Source: Candidatus Delongbacteria bacterium (GTDB lineage: Bacteria > CAIWAD01). Taken from it: a stretch of 64,000 nt of DNA. The DNA lies in contig JBAYTZ010000001.1 in the NCBI GenBank assembly GCA_041675285.1, positions 124,001-188,000 of the forward strand, read 5' to 3'. The position numbers and the translations under genes are program-made. Each line of letters starts with the position of its first letter. Position 1 is the first letter of the stretch. The notes beneath the pieces were generated by a model that saw nothing but the letters and a program-made list of their open reading frames with translations, did not search any database and was not told the origin of the DNA. Of the stretch, positions 16,163-25,255 are shown piece by piece.

Positions 16163-17791
16163 ATGGCAGCCAAACGCGATCCGGGGTTCAGCTTGCTCAG
16201 GCGGGTTGCGAGCGTCGCGCTGGCGGGACTCGTCCTGCTGCTGGTTCGGGGTGCGGGAGCTGCTGGCGGAGTTTCCCTCCCGGGGCCCGCTGCCACAGAG
16301 TTGGTGGCGGAGCTGATGGCCGCGCCGGTGGGCCGCTTCCTCCTGCCCGAGGCGCTGCCGGACTGGCGCGAGCTGGCCGCCGCCGCCCGGGCCTGGCACC
16401 CGGGTCAGGCGCCGGAACGGAGCGTGTGGATTCGTGACACGCTGGTCTGCCAGGACGGCGTGAGCCGGCACTTCTTCTATCGCCTGCCGGCGGACTACGA
16501 TCCCAACCATCCAGCGCCCCTGCTGCTGGACCTGCACGGCGGCGTGTCACGGGAGAAGCTGCTGGATCTGGGCGACGGAGACTTCCCGGAAGGCTACCTG
16601 AGCCGGTGGGCCACGGAGCGGGGCCTGATCCTGGTCGTGCCCACGGGCCAGCGGGGCGCCACCTGGTGGGACGAGATCGGGGCGCGGCACCTGCTGCGCA
16701 TCCTGCGCACGCTCAAGAGCCGGCTGGCCGTGGACCACGAGCGTGTCTACGTCACCGGCTTCTCCGACGGCGGCAGCGGCTCGTACTTCCTGGCGCAGTT
16801 CCACCCCACGGATTTCGCCGCCTTCCTGCCCCAGTGCGGCCACCCGGGTTGCGACAACTGGGGCGAGCCCCGGCGTCAGGCCTATTTCGTCAACCTGCGC
16901 AACCGGCCCGTCTACGCCATCAACAACGGCCAGGACGGGCTCTACCCCGCGGCGCGCATCCACGGCTATCTGCTGCCCGCCTGGGAGGCCGACGCCGACC
17001 TGCGCTTCCACAGCTACCCGGACTACGGTCATCGCCCGGACTATTGGGAGGCCGAGCAGGAGCGCATGGGCGCCTTCCTGGACGGCGCCTGCCGCGATCC
17101 CCTGCGCCCGCGGCTCACGCTGGAAGGCGCCGACCCCGTGCGCTGCGACTGGCTGGAGATCCTGGCAGTGGATACGACTGGGCGCTTTCCGGGCGAGTGG
17201 ACGGACTGGAATTCGCGCACGGTGAGCGACCGAGTGGTGGTGGGCTTCCAGCCGGACGAATCCTTCCAGGGGAAAGGCTACCGGGTGGCGACCGTGATGG
17301 CGGATTCCACGCTGCCCGCGGCGCGCCTCGGGCTGCGGGCCGGGGACACGATCACGGCGCTGGGCGCGCACAAGGTGGTGAGCGAGGCGACCTTCCGGGA
17401 GGCCGTGCGCCGCTTCCAGGCCGGCGACTCCTTCACCTTGGAGATCCTGCGGGAGGGCCGGCGCCTGCGCCTCTCCGACCGCTTCAACCCGCCGCAGTTC
17501 GGCTGGCTGCACGACCGCACGCGTCCCTCATTGCGCGTGGAGGCCAGTCTGGCGGACAACCGCTTCGATCTGCGCGCCTCCGGCCCGGGCCGCGTGGCGC
17601 TCTGGCTGGATCCCCGCGTCATTGACTTCGGCCGCGAGGTGACGGTCTATCTGGAAGGGCGCGAGATCCTGCGCCGCCAGCTGGAGCCGGATGCGCGCCT
17701 TCTGCTGGAGGAGCTGGACCGCCAGCGCGATCCCACTCGCTTGGTGGCGGGCCGGCTGGAGATCGACCTGGAGGCGGCGCGGACCTGGTAG
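16163..17791 (+). CDS. Exported alpha/beta-hydrolase fused to a PDZ domain
   Basis: 542 residues. A signal-type N-terminus (VALAGLVLLLVRGAGA) is followed by a serine hydrolase domain: oxyanion-type LLLDLHGG, nucleophile elbow GFSDGG with Ser201, and a candidate catalytic His in DYGHRPDYW. Residues about 370-435 form a PDZ domain (ARLGLRAGDTITALGAHKVV). A beta-rich tail of about 90 residues ends the protein. The hydrolase resembles esterase or dienelactone-type enzymes; the substrate is unknown. AGGAGG lies nine bases upstream of the ATG. It appears monocistronic. Confidence 0.8.
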   Translation: MAAKRDPGFSLLRRVASVALAGLVLLLVRGAGAAGGVSLPGPAATELVAELMAAPVGRFLLPEALPDWRELAAAARAWHPGQAPERSVWIRDTLVCQDGVSRHFFYRLPADYDPNHPAPLLLDLHGGVSREKLLDLGDGDFPEGYLSRWATERGLILVVPTGQRGATWWDEIGARHLLRILRTLKSRLAVDHERVYVTGFSDGGSGSYFLAQFHPTDFAAFLPQCGHPGCDNWGEPRRQAYFVNLRNRPVYAINNGQDGLYPAARIHGYLLPAWEADADLRFHSYPDYGHRPDYWEAEQERMGAFLDGACRDPLRPRLTLEGADPVRCDWLEILAVDTTGRFPGEWTDWNSRTVSDRVVVGFQPDESFQGKGYRVATVMADSTLPAARLGLRAGDTITALGAHKVVSEATFREAVRRFQAGDSFTLEILREGRRLRLSDRFNPPQFGWLHDRTRPSLRVEASLADNRFDLRASGPGRVALWLDPRVIDFGREVTVYLEGREILRRQLEPDARLLLEELDRQRDPTRLVAGRLEIDLEAARTW

Positions 17792-18072
17792 CTGCAAGAC
17801 GCAGCGCGGGCCGCTGGTCGGGGTTGGCGCCGGGAGCGGCGGCTAGGGTCGGGGCCCCCGGTCCGCCTTTCCGAATTCAATTTGAGCGCAATGCAGATTT
17901 CAAACACATAAAAATGACTTGGTCTTTCTAGGGCACAGCCGCACCTTGTCCCTGCGCTCCTTCCTCCCGCCCTGTCGAACCCCAATGCTCCCCAGGACCG
18001 AAGGCGTGGACCGCCCAGGGGCCGCCCGGAACGTCCGTCTCGGACGTGGCGTCGGCTAAAGGGGACTCCACC
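17792..18072 (+). other. Intergenic region with an A+T-rich patch
   Basis: Most of it is GC-rich, but 17876-17935 is unusually A+T-rich (contains CACATAAAAATGAC) and probably holds the promoter of the downstream radical SAM gene. A small perfect hairpin (ACGTCCG-tct-CGGACGT) lies at 18031-18047, just before the ribosome site. No small gene is convincing here. Confidence 0.4.
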
Positions 18073-19572
18073 GTGCAGTGTCTGTTCATCAACCCCGAAT
18101 TCCCCGACACCTTCTGGAGCTTTCGGCACGCCCTGAGTTTCACCAAGCGCAAGGCCGCCCTGCCGCCGCTGGGCCTGCTCACCGTGGCGGCCCTGTTGCC
18201 CGCGGCTTGGCCCAAGCGCCTGGTGGACTTGAATGTGCGCGGCCTGAGCGCGGAGGATCTGGCCTGGGCCGAGACCGTCTTCATCGGCGGGATGAGCGTC
18301 CAGGGGCCCTCCGCCAAACTGGCCATCCGCCACTGCCGGGAGGCCGGCCTGCGCGTGGTGGCCGGCGGCCCGCTCTTCACCATGGAGCCCGAGCGCTGGC
18401 CGGAGGTGGACCACCTGGTGCTGGGCGAGGCCGAGCTCAGCCTGCCGCCTTTCCTGGCCGACCTGGCCGCCGGCCGGGCGCGCCACCTCTACGAGGCCGT
18501 GGGCCGCGCCGAACTGGCGCAGTCGCCCGTGCCGCTCTGGGAGCTGGCCCGGCTCGAGGACTACATGACCGCCAGCCTCCAGGTCACCCGCGGCTGTCCC
18601 TACGACTGCGACTTCTGCAACGTCACCGGCCTGCTGGGACGCCATCCGCGCCGCAAAACCACGGCCCAGGTGCTCCAGGAGCTGAACCTGCTCTGGGAGA
18701 TGGGCTGGCGCAAGGGCGTGTTCTTCGTGGACGACAACTTCATCGGACAGCGGCCCCTCGTGCAGCGGGAGCTGATTCCCGCGCTGCTGGACTGGCGCCG
18801 CGCCGGGCCCGGCGGCCGGCCGCGCCGGGGCATGCCCTTCAACACCCAGGTGAGCATCGACCTGGCCGACGACCCGGAGCTGTTGCGCGGGATGGTCCAG
18901 GCCGGCTTCGACGCGGTGTTCATCGGGCTGGAGACCACGGAGGAGGAGAGCCTGGCGGAGTGTCACAAGCGCCAGAACCTGGGCCGCGACCTGGGCGCCG
19001 ACGTGCGCCGCATCCAGCGCGCCGGGCTCCAGGTCCAGGGCGGCTTCATTGTCGGCTTCGACCACGACGGGGCGGGGATCTTCAAGCGCCAGCTCGACTT
19101 CATCCAGCGCAGCGGCATCGTGACGGCCATGGTGGGCCTGCTGCAGGCGCCGCCCGGCACGCGCCTGCACGAGCGCCTGAGCGCCGAGGGCCGGCTGACC
19201 GAGCGCGACTGGGGCGACAACGCCGACGGCGGCACCAACATCGTGCCGCGGATGGATCTCTCCCTGCTGCGCGCGGGCTACTTCAGCCTGATGCGCCGAC
19301 TCTACACGCCCTCGGTCTACTACGCGCGGATCCGCGGTTTCCTGCGCGAATACCGCCCGGCCGGCGTGCGCGCGCCGCTGGACCGCGACCGGCTCACGGC
19401 CTTCCTGCGCAGCCTTTGGCGGCTGGGCGTGCTGGGCCGGGAGCGCTTCCACTACTGGCGCCTGCTGCAGTGGACCCTGCTCCATCGACCGCGCTCGCTG
19501 CAGATGGCCGTGACCCTGGCCATCTACGGCCGGCACTTCCGCCGGGTCTGCGAACTGCACTTGAAGGGGTGA
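18073..19572 (+). CDS. B12-binding-domain radical SAM protein with DUF4070-like C-terminus
   Basis: 499 residues. The N-terminus (QCLFINPEFPDTFWSF, GGMSVQG, GGPLF) is a cobalamin-binding Rossmann domain of the P-methylase-like subclass. The radical SAM cluster is CPYDCDFC, preceded by QVTRG, and VFFVDDNFIG and FIGLETTEEESL follow. The C-terminal part (LLQAPPGTRLHERL, NIVPRMDLS) matches DUF4070. Such enzymes perform methylation or ring chemistry on lipids, hopanoids or secondary metabolites; the substrate is unknown. The GTG at 18073 is preferred because AAAGGGGA precedes it; another GTG nine codons earlier is possible. Confidence 0.85.
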   Translation: MQCLFINPEFPDTFWSFRHALSFTKRKAALPPLGLLTVAALLPAAWPKRLVDLNVRGLSAEDLAWAETVFIGGMSVQGPSAKLAIRHCREAGLRVVAGGPLFTMEPERWPEVDHLVLGEAELSLPPFLADLAAGRARHLYEAVGRAELAQSPVPLWELARLEDYMTASLQVTRGCPYDCDFCNVTGLLGRHPRRKTTAQVLQELNLLWEMGWRKGVFFVDDNFIGQRPLVQRELIPALLDWRRAGPGGRPRRGMPFNTQVSIDLADDPELLRGMVQAGFDAVFIGLETTEEESLAECHKRQNLGRDLGADVRRIQRAGLQVQGGFIVGFDHDGAGIFKRQLDFIQRSGIVTAMVGLLQAPPGTRLHERLSAEGRLTERDWGDNADGGTNIVPRMDLSLLRAGYFSLMRRLYTPSVYYARIRGFLREYRPAGVRAPLDRDRLTAFLRSLWRLGVLGRERFHYWRLLQWTLLHRPRSLQMAVTLAIYGRHFRRVCELHLKG

Positions 19573-19604
19573 ACGGCTCCTCCGCCGTGTGACAAGGCCT
19601 GGAC

Positions 19605-20759
19605 TCAGGGCAGGTAGAGGGCGCGCCGGGCCTCGACGCCCGTCTCCCGGCGCAGCACGACCAGGTACAACCCTCCGGCCAGCCCGGCGGGCGACCAGAC
19701 GATCTCCCGGATTCCGGCCGGCAGCCCGCCTTCGTGCAGGCAGGCCACCTCGCGCCCCAGTAGGTCGTGGATGGAGAGGCGCGCCGCCCCCGGCCGCGCC
19801 AGCTCGAGGGGAATCCGCAGCGCGGGATTGAATGGATTGGGGTAGGGGGCGAGCAGTTCCGGCCGCCCGGGCCGCGTGTTCGCCCCGCCCAGCGCGCTGG
19901 ACTCCAGCGTGTAGTCGGCCAGCACGGCGAAGTGGTCCGAGGGGAAGTGCGTGCCGTCGTAGGGCGTGGTCAGCTCGCGCCGGCAGCTGTCGGGCAGCCA
20001 AGGCTGGCCCTCCCGTCGGGAGAAGAGGTAATCGATGCGCGCCGTGGGCGCCTCGGCGGGCATGGTCCAGCCGTTCTCGCCAGGATGCAGGCTGGCCCAG
20101 GCGTCGGCGAACAGGCTGTCCGGATCGCCCTGGGTGAAGAGCCGGATGGGCGCGCTCTCCGGGGTGGCGTTGAAATCGCCGCCCAGCACGGCCGCGCTGC
20201 CCGGGTGGGCGGCCAGCGTCTCCAGCACGTAGTCCTGCACCTGGCCGGCCTGCACCCGCCGTACGGCGTCGGAAAGGTGGTCCAGGTGCGTGGAGAAGAC
20301 CTGCAGCTCGCCGTCCTCCGCCTGCAGGCGGTGCCAGACCACTTTGCGGGGAAAGGTGCCCGGAGTCAGGGACTGGTACCCGCTCTCCAGCACGGGCAGG
20401 CGGCTCACCAACCCCACCCCCTCGTTGAACAACTCCCAACCCACGTGCGTCGGTTGGAAACTCCACGTGTAGTCGCCGCCGTGCGCGGCCTGCAGCGCTT
20501 GCGCGATGCTGCGGGCCTGGTTGTCCGCGCCGCCGCCGTCCAGGGTCTCGCAGACCTCCTGCAGGCAAATCACGTCGGGGTCCAGCTCCACCAGCCGCTG
20601 CACGATGAAGAACAGGCGCACCTGCCAGTTGCTGTCGGGCCGCATGCCCTGCAGGTTGAGGGTCACCACCCGCAGGGGCTCGGCCCCGGCTCCGGTGGTC
20701 AAGAACAGCAGCAGGCCCAGGGCCAGCCGACGGGCGGTCATGAGGCGGCGCGTGTGCAT
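19605..20759 (-). CDS. Secreted endonuclease/exonuclease/phosphatase protein with type IX sorting domain
   Basis: 384 residues. A signal peptide (LALGLLLFLTTGAGA) leads into an EEP-fold domain with VTLNLQGM, the metal Glu in CLQEVCE, LGGDFNATPE, and the catalytic FPSDHFAV. From about residue 305 a C-terminal sorting domain begins with PYPNPFNPALRIPLEL and continues with LSIHDLLGREVA and AGLAGGLYLVVL, the type IX secretion signal of FCB bacteria. Likely an extracellular nuclease or phosphodiesterase. The ATG at 20759 follows TGGAGG; an upstream open frame is disregarded. Confidence 0.87.
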   Translation of the reverse strand: MHTRRLMTARRLALGLLLFLTTGAGAEPLRVVTLNLQGMRPDSNWQVRLFFIVQRLVELDPDVICLQEVCETLDGGGADNQARSIAQALQAAHGGDYTWSFQPTHVGWELFNEGVGLVSRLPVLESGYQSLTPGTFPRKVVWHRLQAEDGELQVFSTHLDHLSDAVRRVQAGQVQDYVLETLAAHPGSAAVLGGDFNATPESAPIRLFTQGDPDSLFADAWASLHPGENGWTMPAEAPTARIDYLFSRREGQPWLPDSCRRELTTPYDGTHFPSDHFAVLADYTLESSALGGANTRPGRPELLAPYPNPFNPALRIPLELARPGAARLSIHDLLGREVACLHEGGLPAGIREIVWSPAGLAGGLYLVVLRRETGVEARRALYLP

Positions 20760-20853
20760 GGGAACCTCCAGTGACGGCCCGCAACTTCCCGATCGCCGGG
20801 CAGCGGGACAAGCGCGCCGGGACCGCGGCCGGGGGCGGCATTGCGGGAGCGGC

Positions 20854-20864
20854 TTGTTAGGTTG
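20854..20864 (+). promoter_or_regulatory. Promoter-like element of the sugar operon
   Basis: TTGTTAGGTTG is identical to the element at 9693-9703 (minus strand). It ends 28 bases before the ATG at 20893. Confidence 0.5.
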
Positions 20865-20892
20865 TGACAGGCCCTGACACACGGGAGATCGC

Positions 20893-21861
20893 ATGGCGGC
20901 CAGTCTGCGCACCCACCCGACCCCCATCCTGTCCCGCGGGGACATTCCGGCATTTCAGCCTGATCTGATGGACGTGAGCAGCGTCTTCAACCCGGGCGCG
21001 CTGCGCCACGGGGACGAGGACGTCCTGCTGCTGCGCGTGCAGGACCGCGGCCGGCGCACGCACCTGCTGCCCGCCCGCACCCGGGACGGCCACGTCATCC
21101 GCGTGGAGCCCCGGGACCTGACACCTCCCGCCGACTTGCTGCCCGGCCGCGTGCTGCACCATGTCTACGATCCGCGCCTGAGCTGGCTGGACGGCTGTTG
21201 CCACCTGCTGGCCGCCGTGGATCTGGAGGAGGGCTGCCGCCTGCTGCTGGGCCGCTGGCCGGAGTTCGGCGAGCTGCAGTGGCTGGGCCTGACTGGCGCG
21301 GACGACCAGCGCAACGGCGTGCTCTTCCCGCGTCGGCTGGCCGGTGAGGCCCTGCGTCTCACGCGGCCCAACCGCCCGGGACGGCCCGGCGATCCCCCCA
21401 GCGGCAGCGAGATCTGGCTCGAGCGCTCCCGCGACCTGCTGGATTGGACGCCCGTGGCCTGCGTGGCCCGCGGTCGTTTCCACTACTGGGATGAACTCAT
21501 CGGCCCGGGCCCGCCGCCGGTGGAGACGGAGGCCGGCTGGCTCTGCGTCTACCACGGCGTGGCCACCCATTTCGCCGCCGCCAACATCTACCAGGCGGGC
21601 GTCCTGCTCCTGGACCGTGAAGATCCGGCGCGCGTGCTGGGGCGCAGCCGGCTGAACATCCTGGAGCCGCGCCGCCCGTGGGAGTGCGTGGGCCAGGTGG
21701 GCAACGTGGTCTTTCCCAGCGGCCTGACTGTCGACGTGGATGCCGCGGGGCGGGCTTCCCTGGCGGCCCCCTTCCGCTTGTATTACGGCGCGGCGGACAC
21801 CTGCGTGGGGCTGGCCGAGGGCCGCCTCCAGGATCTGCTGGACGCCTGCGAGCCTGTGTAG
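20893..21861 (+). CDS. GH130-like glycoside phosphorylase or hydrolase
   Basis: 322 residues. A five-bladed-propeller GH130 relative: GDIPAFQPDLMDVSSVFNPG near the N-terminus, the HVYDPRLSWLDG motif typical of the family, and LCVYHGVATHF and RLYYGAADTCVGLA toward the end. GH130 enzymes phosphorolyse or hydrolyse beta-1,4- and beta-1,2-mannosides, so it likely releases mannose-1-phosphate or mannose. It opens an operon with a ROK kinase and GH38 enzymes, which supports a mannoside substrate. The linkage cannot be read from sequence alone. Confidence 0.83.
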   Translation: MAASLRTHPTPILSRGDIPAFQPDLMDVSSVFNPGALRHGDEDVLLLRVQDRGRRTHLLPARTRDGHVIRVEPRDLTPPADLLPGRVLHHVYDPRLSWLDGCCHLLAAVDLEEGCRLLLGRWPEFGELQWLGLTGADDQRNGVLFPRRLAGEALRLTRPNRPGRPGDPPSGSEIWLERSRDLLDWTPVACVARGRFHYWDELIGPGPPPVETEAGWLCVYHGVATHFAAANIYQAGVLLLDREDPARVLGRSRLNILEPRRPWECVGQVGNVVFPSGLTVDVDAAGRASLAAPFRLYYGAADTCVGLAEGRLQDLLDACEPV

Positions 21862-21873
21862 GAGAAGGCACTC

Positions 21874-22839
21874 ATGAACGAATCCCCCGGCCTGGTGCTG
21901 GGCATCGACATCGGCGGCACCAACACGCCCTTCGGACTGGTGGATGGGCAGGGCGGCCTGCAGCTGGAGGAACGGCTGGAGACCCGGGCCGAGCAGCCGC
22001 TGCCCCAGTTGCTGGACCGGCTTTTCCAGTGTTTGGAGGAGGGACTCCGGCACCGGCCGGAACTGGGCCCTCCGCGGGCCATCGGCGTGGGCGCGCCCAA
22101 CGCCAACGCGCTCACCGGCTGGGTGGAGTCGCCGCCCAACATCTGCTGGGGCACCGTCGATCTGGTGGGCGAGCTGCGCCGGCGCAGCGGCCTGCCGGTC
22201 TTTCTGACCAACGACGCCAACGCCGCCGCGCTGGGCGAATGGACCTACGGGGCCGGCCGGGGCGCCTCCGACGTGCTGGTGATCACGCTGGGCACGGGCC
22301 TGGGCAGCGGCCTGATCGTCGGCGGCGAGCTGGTGCACGGGGCCAGCGGCCACGCCGGCGAGCTGGGACACATCTGCATCGAGCCCGGCGGGCGGGCCTG
22401 CAATTGCGGCCTGGAGGGCTGTCTGGAGACCTACGTCTCCGCCGGCGGCCTGCTGCGCACGGCCGTGGAGTTGGGTCTGGCCCTCGAGCCTTGGTGCCGC
22501 TCCGGCGAGGCGCCCAGCCCGCGGGCCCTGCACCAGGCCGCCGAAGCCGGCGATCCGCGGGCGGCCCAGGTCTTCGAACTCAGCGGCGCGCGGTTGGCCC
22601 GGGGCCTGGCCACGGCCATCCACATCCTCAGCCCGGGCCGGATCGTGGTCTGCGGCGGCATCACGCGGGCCGGCGAGTGGCTGCTGGAACCCGTCCGCCG
22701 TCAGTTGCCCCCGCTGCTGCTGGAGCCGTTCCGGGACAGCTACACGCTGCTGCGTGGCGAACTGGATCCCGACCGCGCCGGCGTGTTGGGCGCCGCCGCC
22801 TGGGCGCGGCGCGGGCTGGCCGGAACGACCCATGTCTGA
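21874..22839 (+). CDS. ROK family sugar kinase
   Basis: 321 residues. ATP-binding DIGGTNTPFGLVD at the N-terminus, catalytic Asp in FLTNDANAAALGEW, GTGLGSGLIVGGELV, and the zinc-binding ROK signature ACNCGLEGCLETY. Residues HAGELGHI are conserved for sugar binding. It phosphorylates a hexose, glucose or mannose by context, in the cytoplasm. It starts 12 bases after the GH130 gene and overlaps the next gene by 8 bases, so it should receive sugar released by the neighbouring glycosidases. Confidence 0.9.
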   Translation: MNESPGLVLGIDIGGTNTPFGLVDGQGGLQLEERLETRAEQPLPQLLDRLFQCLEEGLRHRPELGPPRAIGVGAPNANALTGWVESPPNICWGTVDLVGELRRRSGLPVFLTNDANAAALGEWTYGAGRGASDVLVITLGTGLGSGLIVGGELVHGASGHAGELGHICIEPGGRACNCGLEGCLETYVSAGGLLRTAVELGLALEPWCRSGEAPSPRALHQAAEAGDPRAAQVFELSGARLARGLATAIHILSPGRIVVCGGITRAGEWLLEPVRRQLPPLLLEPFRDSYTLLRGELDPDRAGVLGAAAWARRGLAGTTHV

Positions 22840-25255
22840 GCCCGCCGCCCCCCGCCGCCGGCGCGTCCGCCGCCTCCTGCTGGTCCACCACACGCACACG
22901 GATGTGGGCTACACGGCGGCACCGGGACAGGTGGCCGCCTGGCAGGGGGACTGGCTGCGCCGGGCCATTTGCTTGGCCCGGGAGAATCCGGCCTTTCGCT
23001 GGACCTGCGAGGGCTTCTGGGGCGTGGAGCGCTTCTGGGAAACGGCCAGCGCGGACGAGCGCGCGGCGCTGCTGGAGCAGATCCGGGCAGGCCGCATCGG
23101 GCTCTCCGCCTCCTGGCTCAACTTGAGCGAGCTGCCGGACCAGGAACTGCTGGACGAGCTGCACAGCCGGGCGGCCCGCTGGGCGGCCCCGCACGGCCTG
23201 ACGGTCCCCTGCGCCATGACCGCGGACATCAACGGACACTCCTGGGGCCTGGCCCAGTCCTTGCTCGACAGCGGCGTGCGCTTCCTGTTCAGCTGCGTGC
23301 ACGGCCACCACGGCCTGCCGCCGCTCTTCCGTCGCCACCAGCCCTTCTGGTGGGAGGCCCCGGCGGGCGGGCGCCTGCTGGTCTACAACGGCGAACACTA
23401 CCACCTGGGCAACGAGCTGGGCCTGGCTCCCGCCGCCACCTCGTCTTACCTGATCAAGGACGACTGCACGGCGGCGGAGATCTTCGGCGACGCCTGGACG
23501 GTGGCCCGGCGCCGCATTCCCCGCTACCTGGCCGCCCTGGAGGCCGCCGGCCATCCGCTGGACTTCGCGCCGCTGATGATCAGCGGCCTGCGCACGGACA
23601 ACGGTCCGCCCTCCGGCGCTCTCCTGGGCCAGCTGACGCGCTGGGAGCGCGAGGGCGAGCCGGAGATCGAGATCCGGCTGGCCACGCTGGACGACGTGCG
23701 ACATGAGCTGGAGACGGCCGGCGGCGAGTGGCCCGTCCACCGCGGGGACTGGCCGGATTGGTGGTCCGACGGCGCGGCCTCCGTTCCCGCCGCCGTGAGC
23801 CGCTTCCGGCAGGCCCTGCGCGAGCGACGCCTCTGCCGGCTGGCAGCCCGCTGCCTGGGCCCACAAGCGGCCGACCCCGCCTGGGAGCAGGAACTGGAGA
23901 CCCGGCTGGGCCTCTTCGCCGAGCACACCTTCAGCCACGCCGCCAGCGTGTCCCAGCCCTGGCACCCGGCCGTGCAGCGCATCGCCGCGGCCAAGGAGGC
24001 CCAGTCCGCCCTGGCCCTGGACCTCTGCGCCCGGCGCCTGGCCGAGCTGACTCGCGCGCTGGGCGACGCCCTGCCCCGGCCCGGCCTGCCGCCTGGCTGG
24101 CGCGTCCTGAATCCCCGTGATACAGCCTGGGCCGGGCCCGTCCTGCTGCCCGTGGCCTGGCACGAACTGCACGAGCTGGGCCTGGATCAGCCCCAGTTGC
24201 TGGTTGACGAAGACGGCCGCGAGTTGCCCTGCCAGCGCAGGCCCGCGGGCTTCCTGGTTTGGCTGGAACTGCCCGCCGGAGGTGAGTCGCGGCTGGAACT
24301 CCGCCCGGCTCCGCCCCGGCCGCTCGCCAGTCTGGCACCGGACTCCGCCCTGCCCGCCGACCGGGTGGCGGACCTGGCCGCCCATGCCGCGGCGCCGCAC
24401 TGGCCCGCCCCGGCGTCCGCGCTTGTCACGGCGCATGGGCGGCTGGAGTGGGATCCCGGGCAGGGAATCGTCGCGCTCCGGGATTCCCACGGCCACGCGC
24501 TGCATGAGCTCGGCGCTGCGCGTTCGCTGTTCACTCTGGTGCACGAACTCACGCCCTGCCGGTTGCCCGAGGAGGCCTGTTCCAGCCGGGCGGTGCTGGG
24601 CCGCAACCGCAAAGGCGCGGGCGTTCAGCGGCGGGAATCCAGCTGGAAGCGCGTCTTGAGGCGCGAATCCGGCCCCGTGCTCGAGGAGCTGGAGGTGGAG
24701 TTGGACGCGCCGGGCTGCTCCTGGGCCGTGCTGGTGCTGGGCCTGCATCACGCCGCCCCGCGTCTGGACGTGGAGCTGCGCCTGCACAAGGAGAGCCGCT
24801 GGGAGGCGGAGAATCTCTACTTCAGCCTGCCCCGCCCCGCGGGCGAACTCTGGGTGGACAAGGCCGGCGGGCCGCTGCGGCCGGGCATCGACCAGTTGCC
24901 GGGCACATTGTTGGACTACACCAGCGTCCAGGCGGGCTATGCGCTGTGTGACAGCGCGAGCGGCCTGGCGGTAGGCATGCCCGACCAACACCTGCTGCAA
25001 CTGGGACCGCTGGAACACGGACCGCGGCGACTGGCTGAACCGCCTTGCGCGCCCATGGGTCCGCTCTACGCCTGGCTGATGACCAACTACTGGGAGACGA
25101 ATTTCGCCGCCGAACTAGGCGGCTTCCACTCCTTCCGCTTCAGCCTGCACTGGGACGCCGCCTGCGCCCGACCGGCGGACGCCCTGGCGCGGGCGCGGGA
25201 GGCCTGGGAGGAGGCGCTGGTGCTGCGGCACGACCAAGGGGAGGACGGGGCATGA
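22832..25255 (+). CDS. Divergent GH38-like alpha-mannosidase (DUF5054-like)
   Basis: 807 residues. The N-terminal catalytic fold begins RRLLLVHHTHTDVGYT, whose H-x-D pair (His22, Asp24) matches the zinc ligands of GH38, and MTADINGHSWG (Asp132) sits where GH38 enzymes carry the nucleophile. The rest has the helical middle and beta-sandwich C-terminal parts of the family but with little recognisable motif. Prediction: a retaining alpha-mannosidase or related exoglycosidase, no signal peptide seen. The ATG at 22832 overlaps the ROK gene by 8 bases. Confidence 0.7.
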   Translation: MSEPAAPRRRRVRRLLLVHHTHTDVGYTAAPGQVAAWQGDWLRRAICLARENPAFRWTCEGFWGVERFWETASADERAALLEQIRAGRIGLSASWLNLSELPDQELLDELHSRAARWAAPHGLTVPCAMTADINGHSWGLAQSLLDSGVRFLFSCVHGHHGLPPLFRRHQPFWWEAPAGGRLLVYNGEHYHLGNELGLAPAATSSYLIKDDCTAAEIFGDAWTVARRRIPRYLAALEAAGHPLDFAPLMISGLRTDNGPPSGALLGQLTRWEREGEPEIEIRLATLDDVRHELETAGGEWPVHRGDWPDWWSDGAASVPAAVSRFRQALRERRLCRLAARCLGPQAADPAWEQELETRLGLFAEHTFSHAASVSQPWHPAVQRIAAAKEAQSALALDLCARRLAELTRALGDALPRPGLPPGWRVLNPRDTAWAGPVLLPVAWHELHELGLDQPQLLVDEDGRELPCQRRPAGFLVWLELPAGGESRLELRPAPPRPLASLAPDSALPADRVADLAAHAAAPHWPAPASALVTAHGRLEWDPGQGIVALRDSHGHALHELGAARSLFTLVHELTPCRLPEEACSSRAVLGRNRKGAGVQRRESSWKRVLRRESGPVLEELEVELDAPGCSWAVLVLGLHHAAPRLDVELRLHKESRWEAENLYFSLPRPAGELWVDKAGGPLRPGIDQLPGTLLDYTSVQAGYALCDSASGLAVGMPDQHLLQLGPLEHGPRRLAEPPCAPMGPLYAWLMTNYWETNFAAELGGFHSFRFSLHWDAACARPADALARAREAWEEALVLRHDQGEDGA

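Noticed and set aside
17647..20841. Open frame of 1064 codons on the minus strand across the radical SAM gene
   Set aside because: It runs antisense through the hydrolase and radical SAM genes, both well supported by motifs, and has low-complexity translation.
21678..23126. Open frame overlapping the GH130, ROK and GH38-like genes
   Set aside because: A shadow in another frame on the same strand; the three real genes have catalytic motifs and coupled starts.
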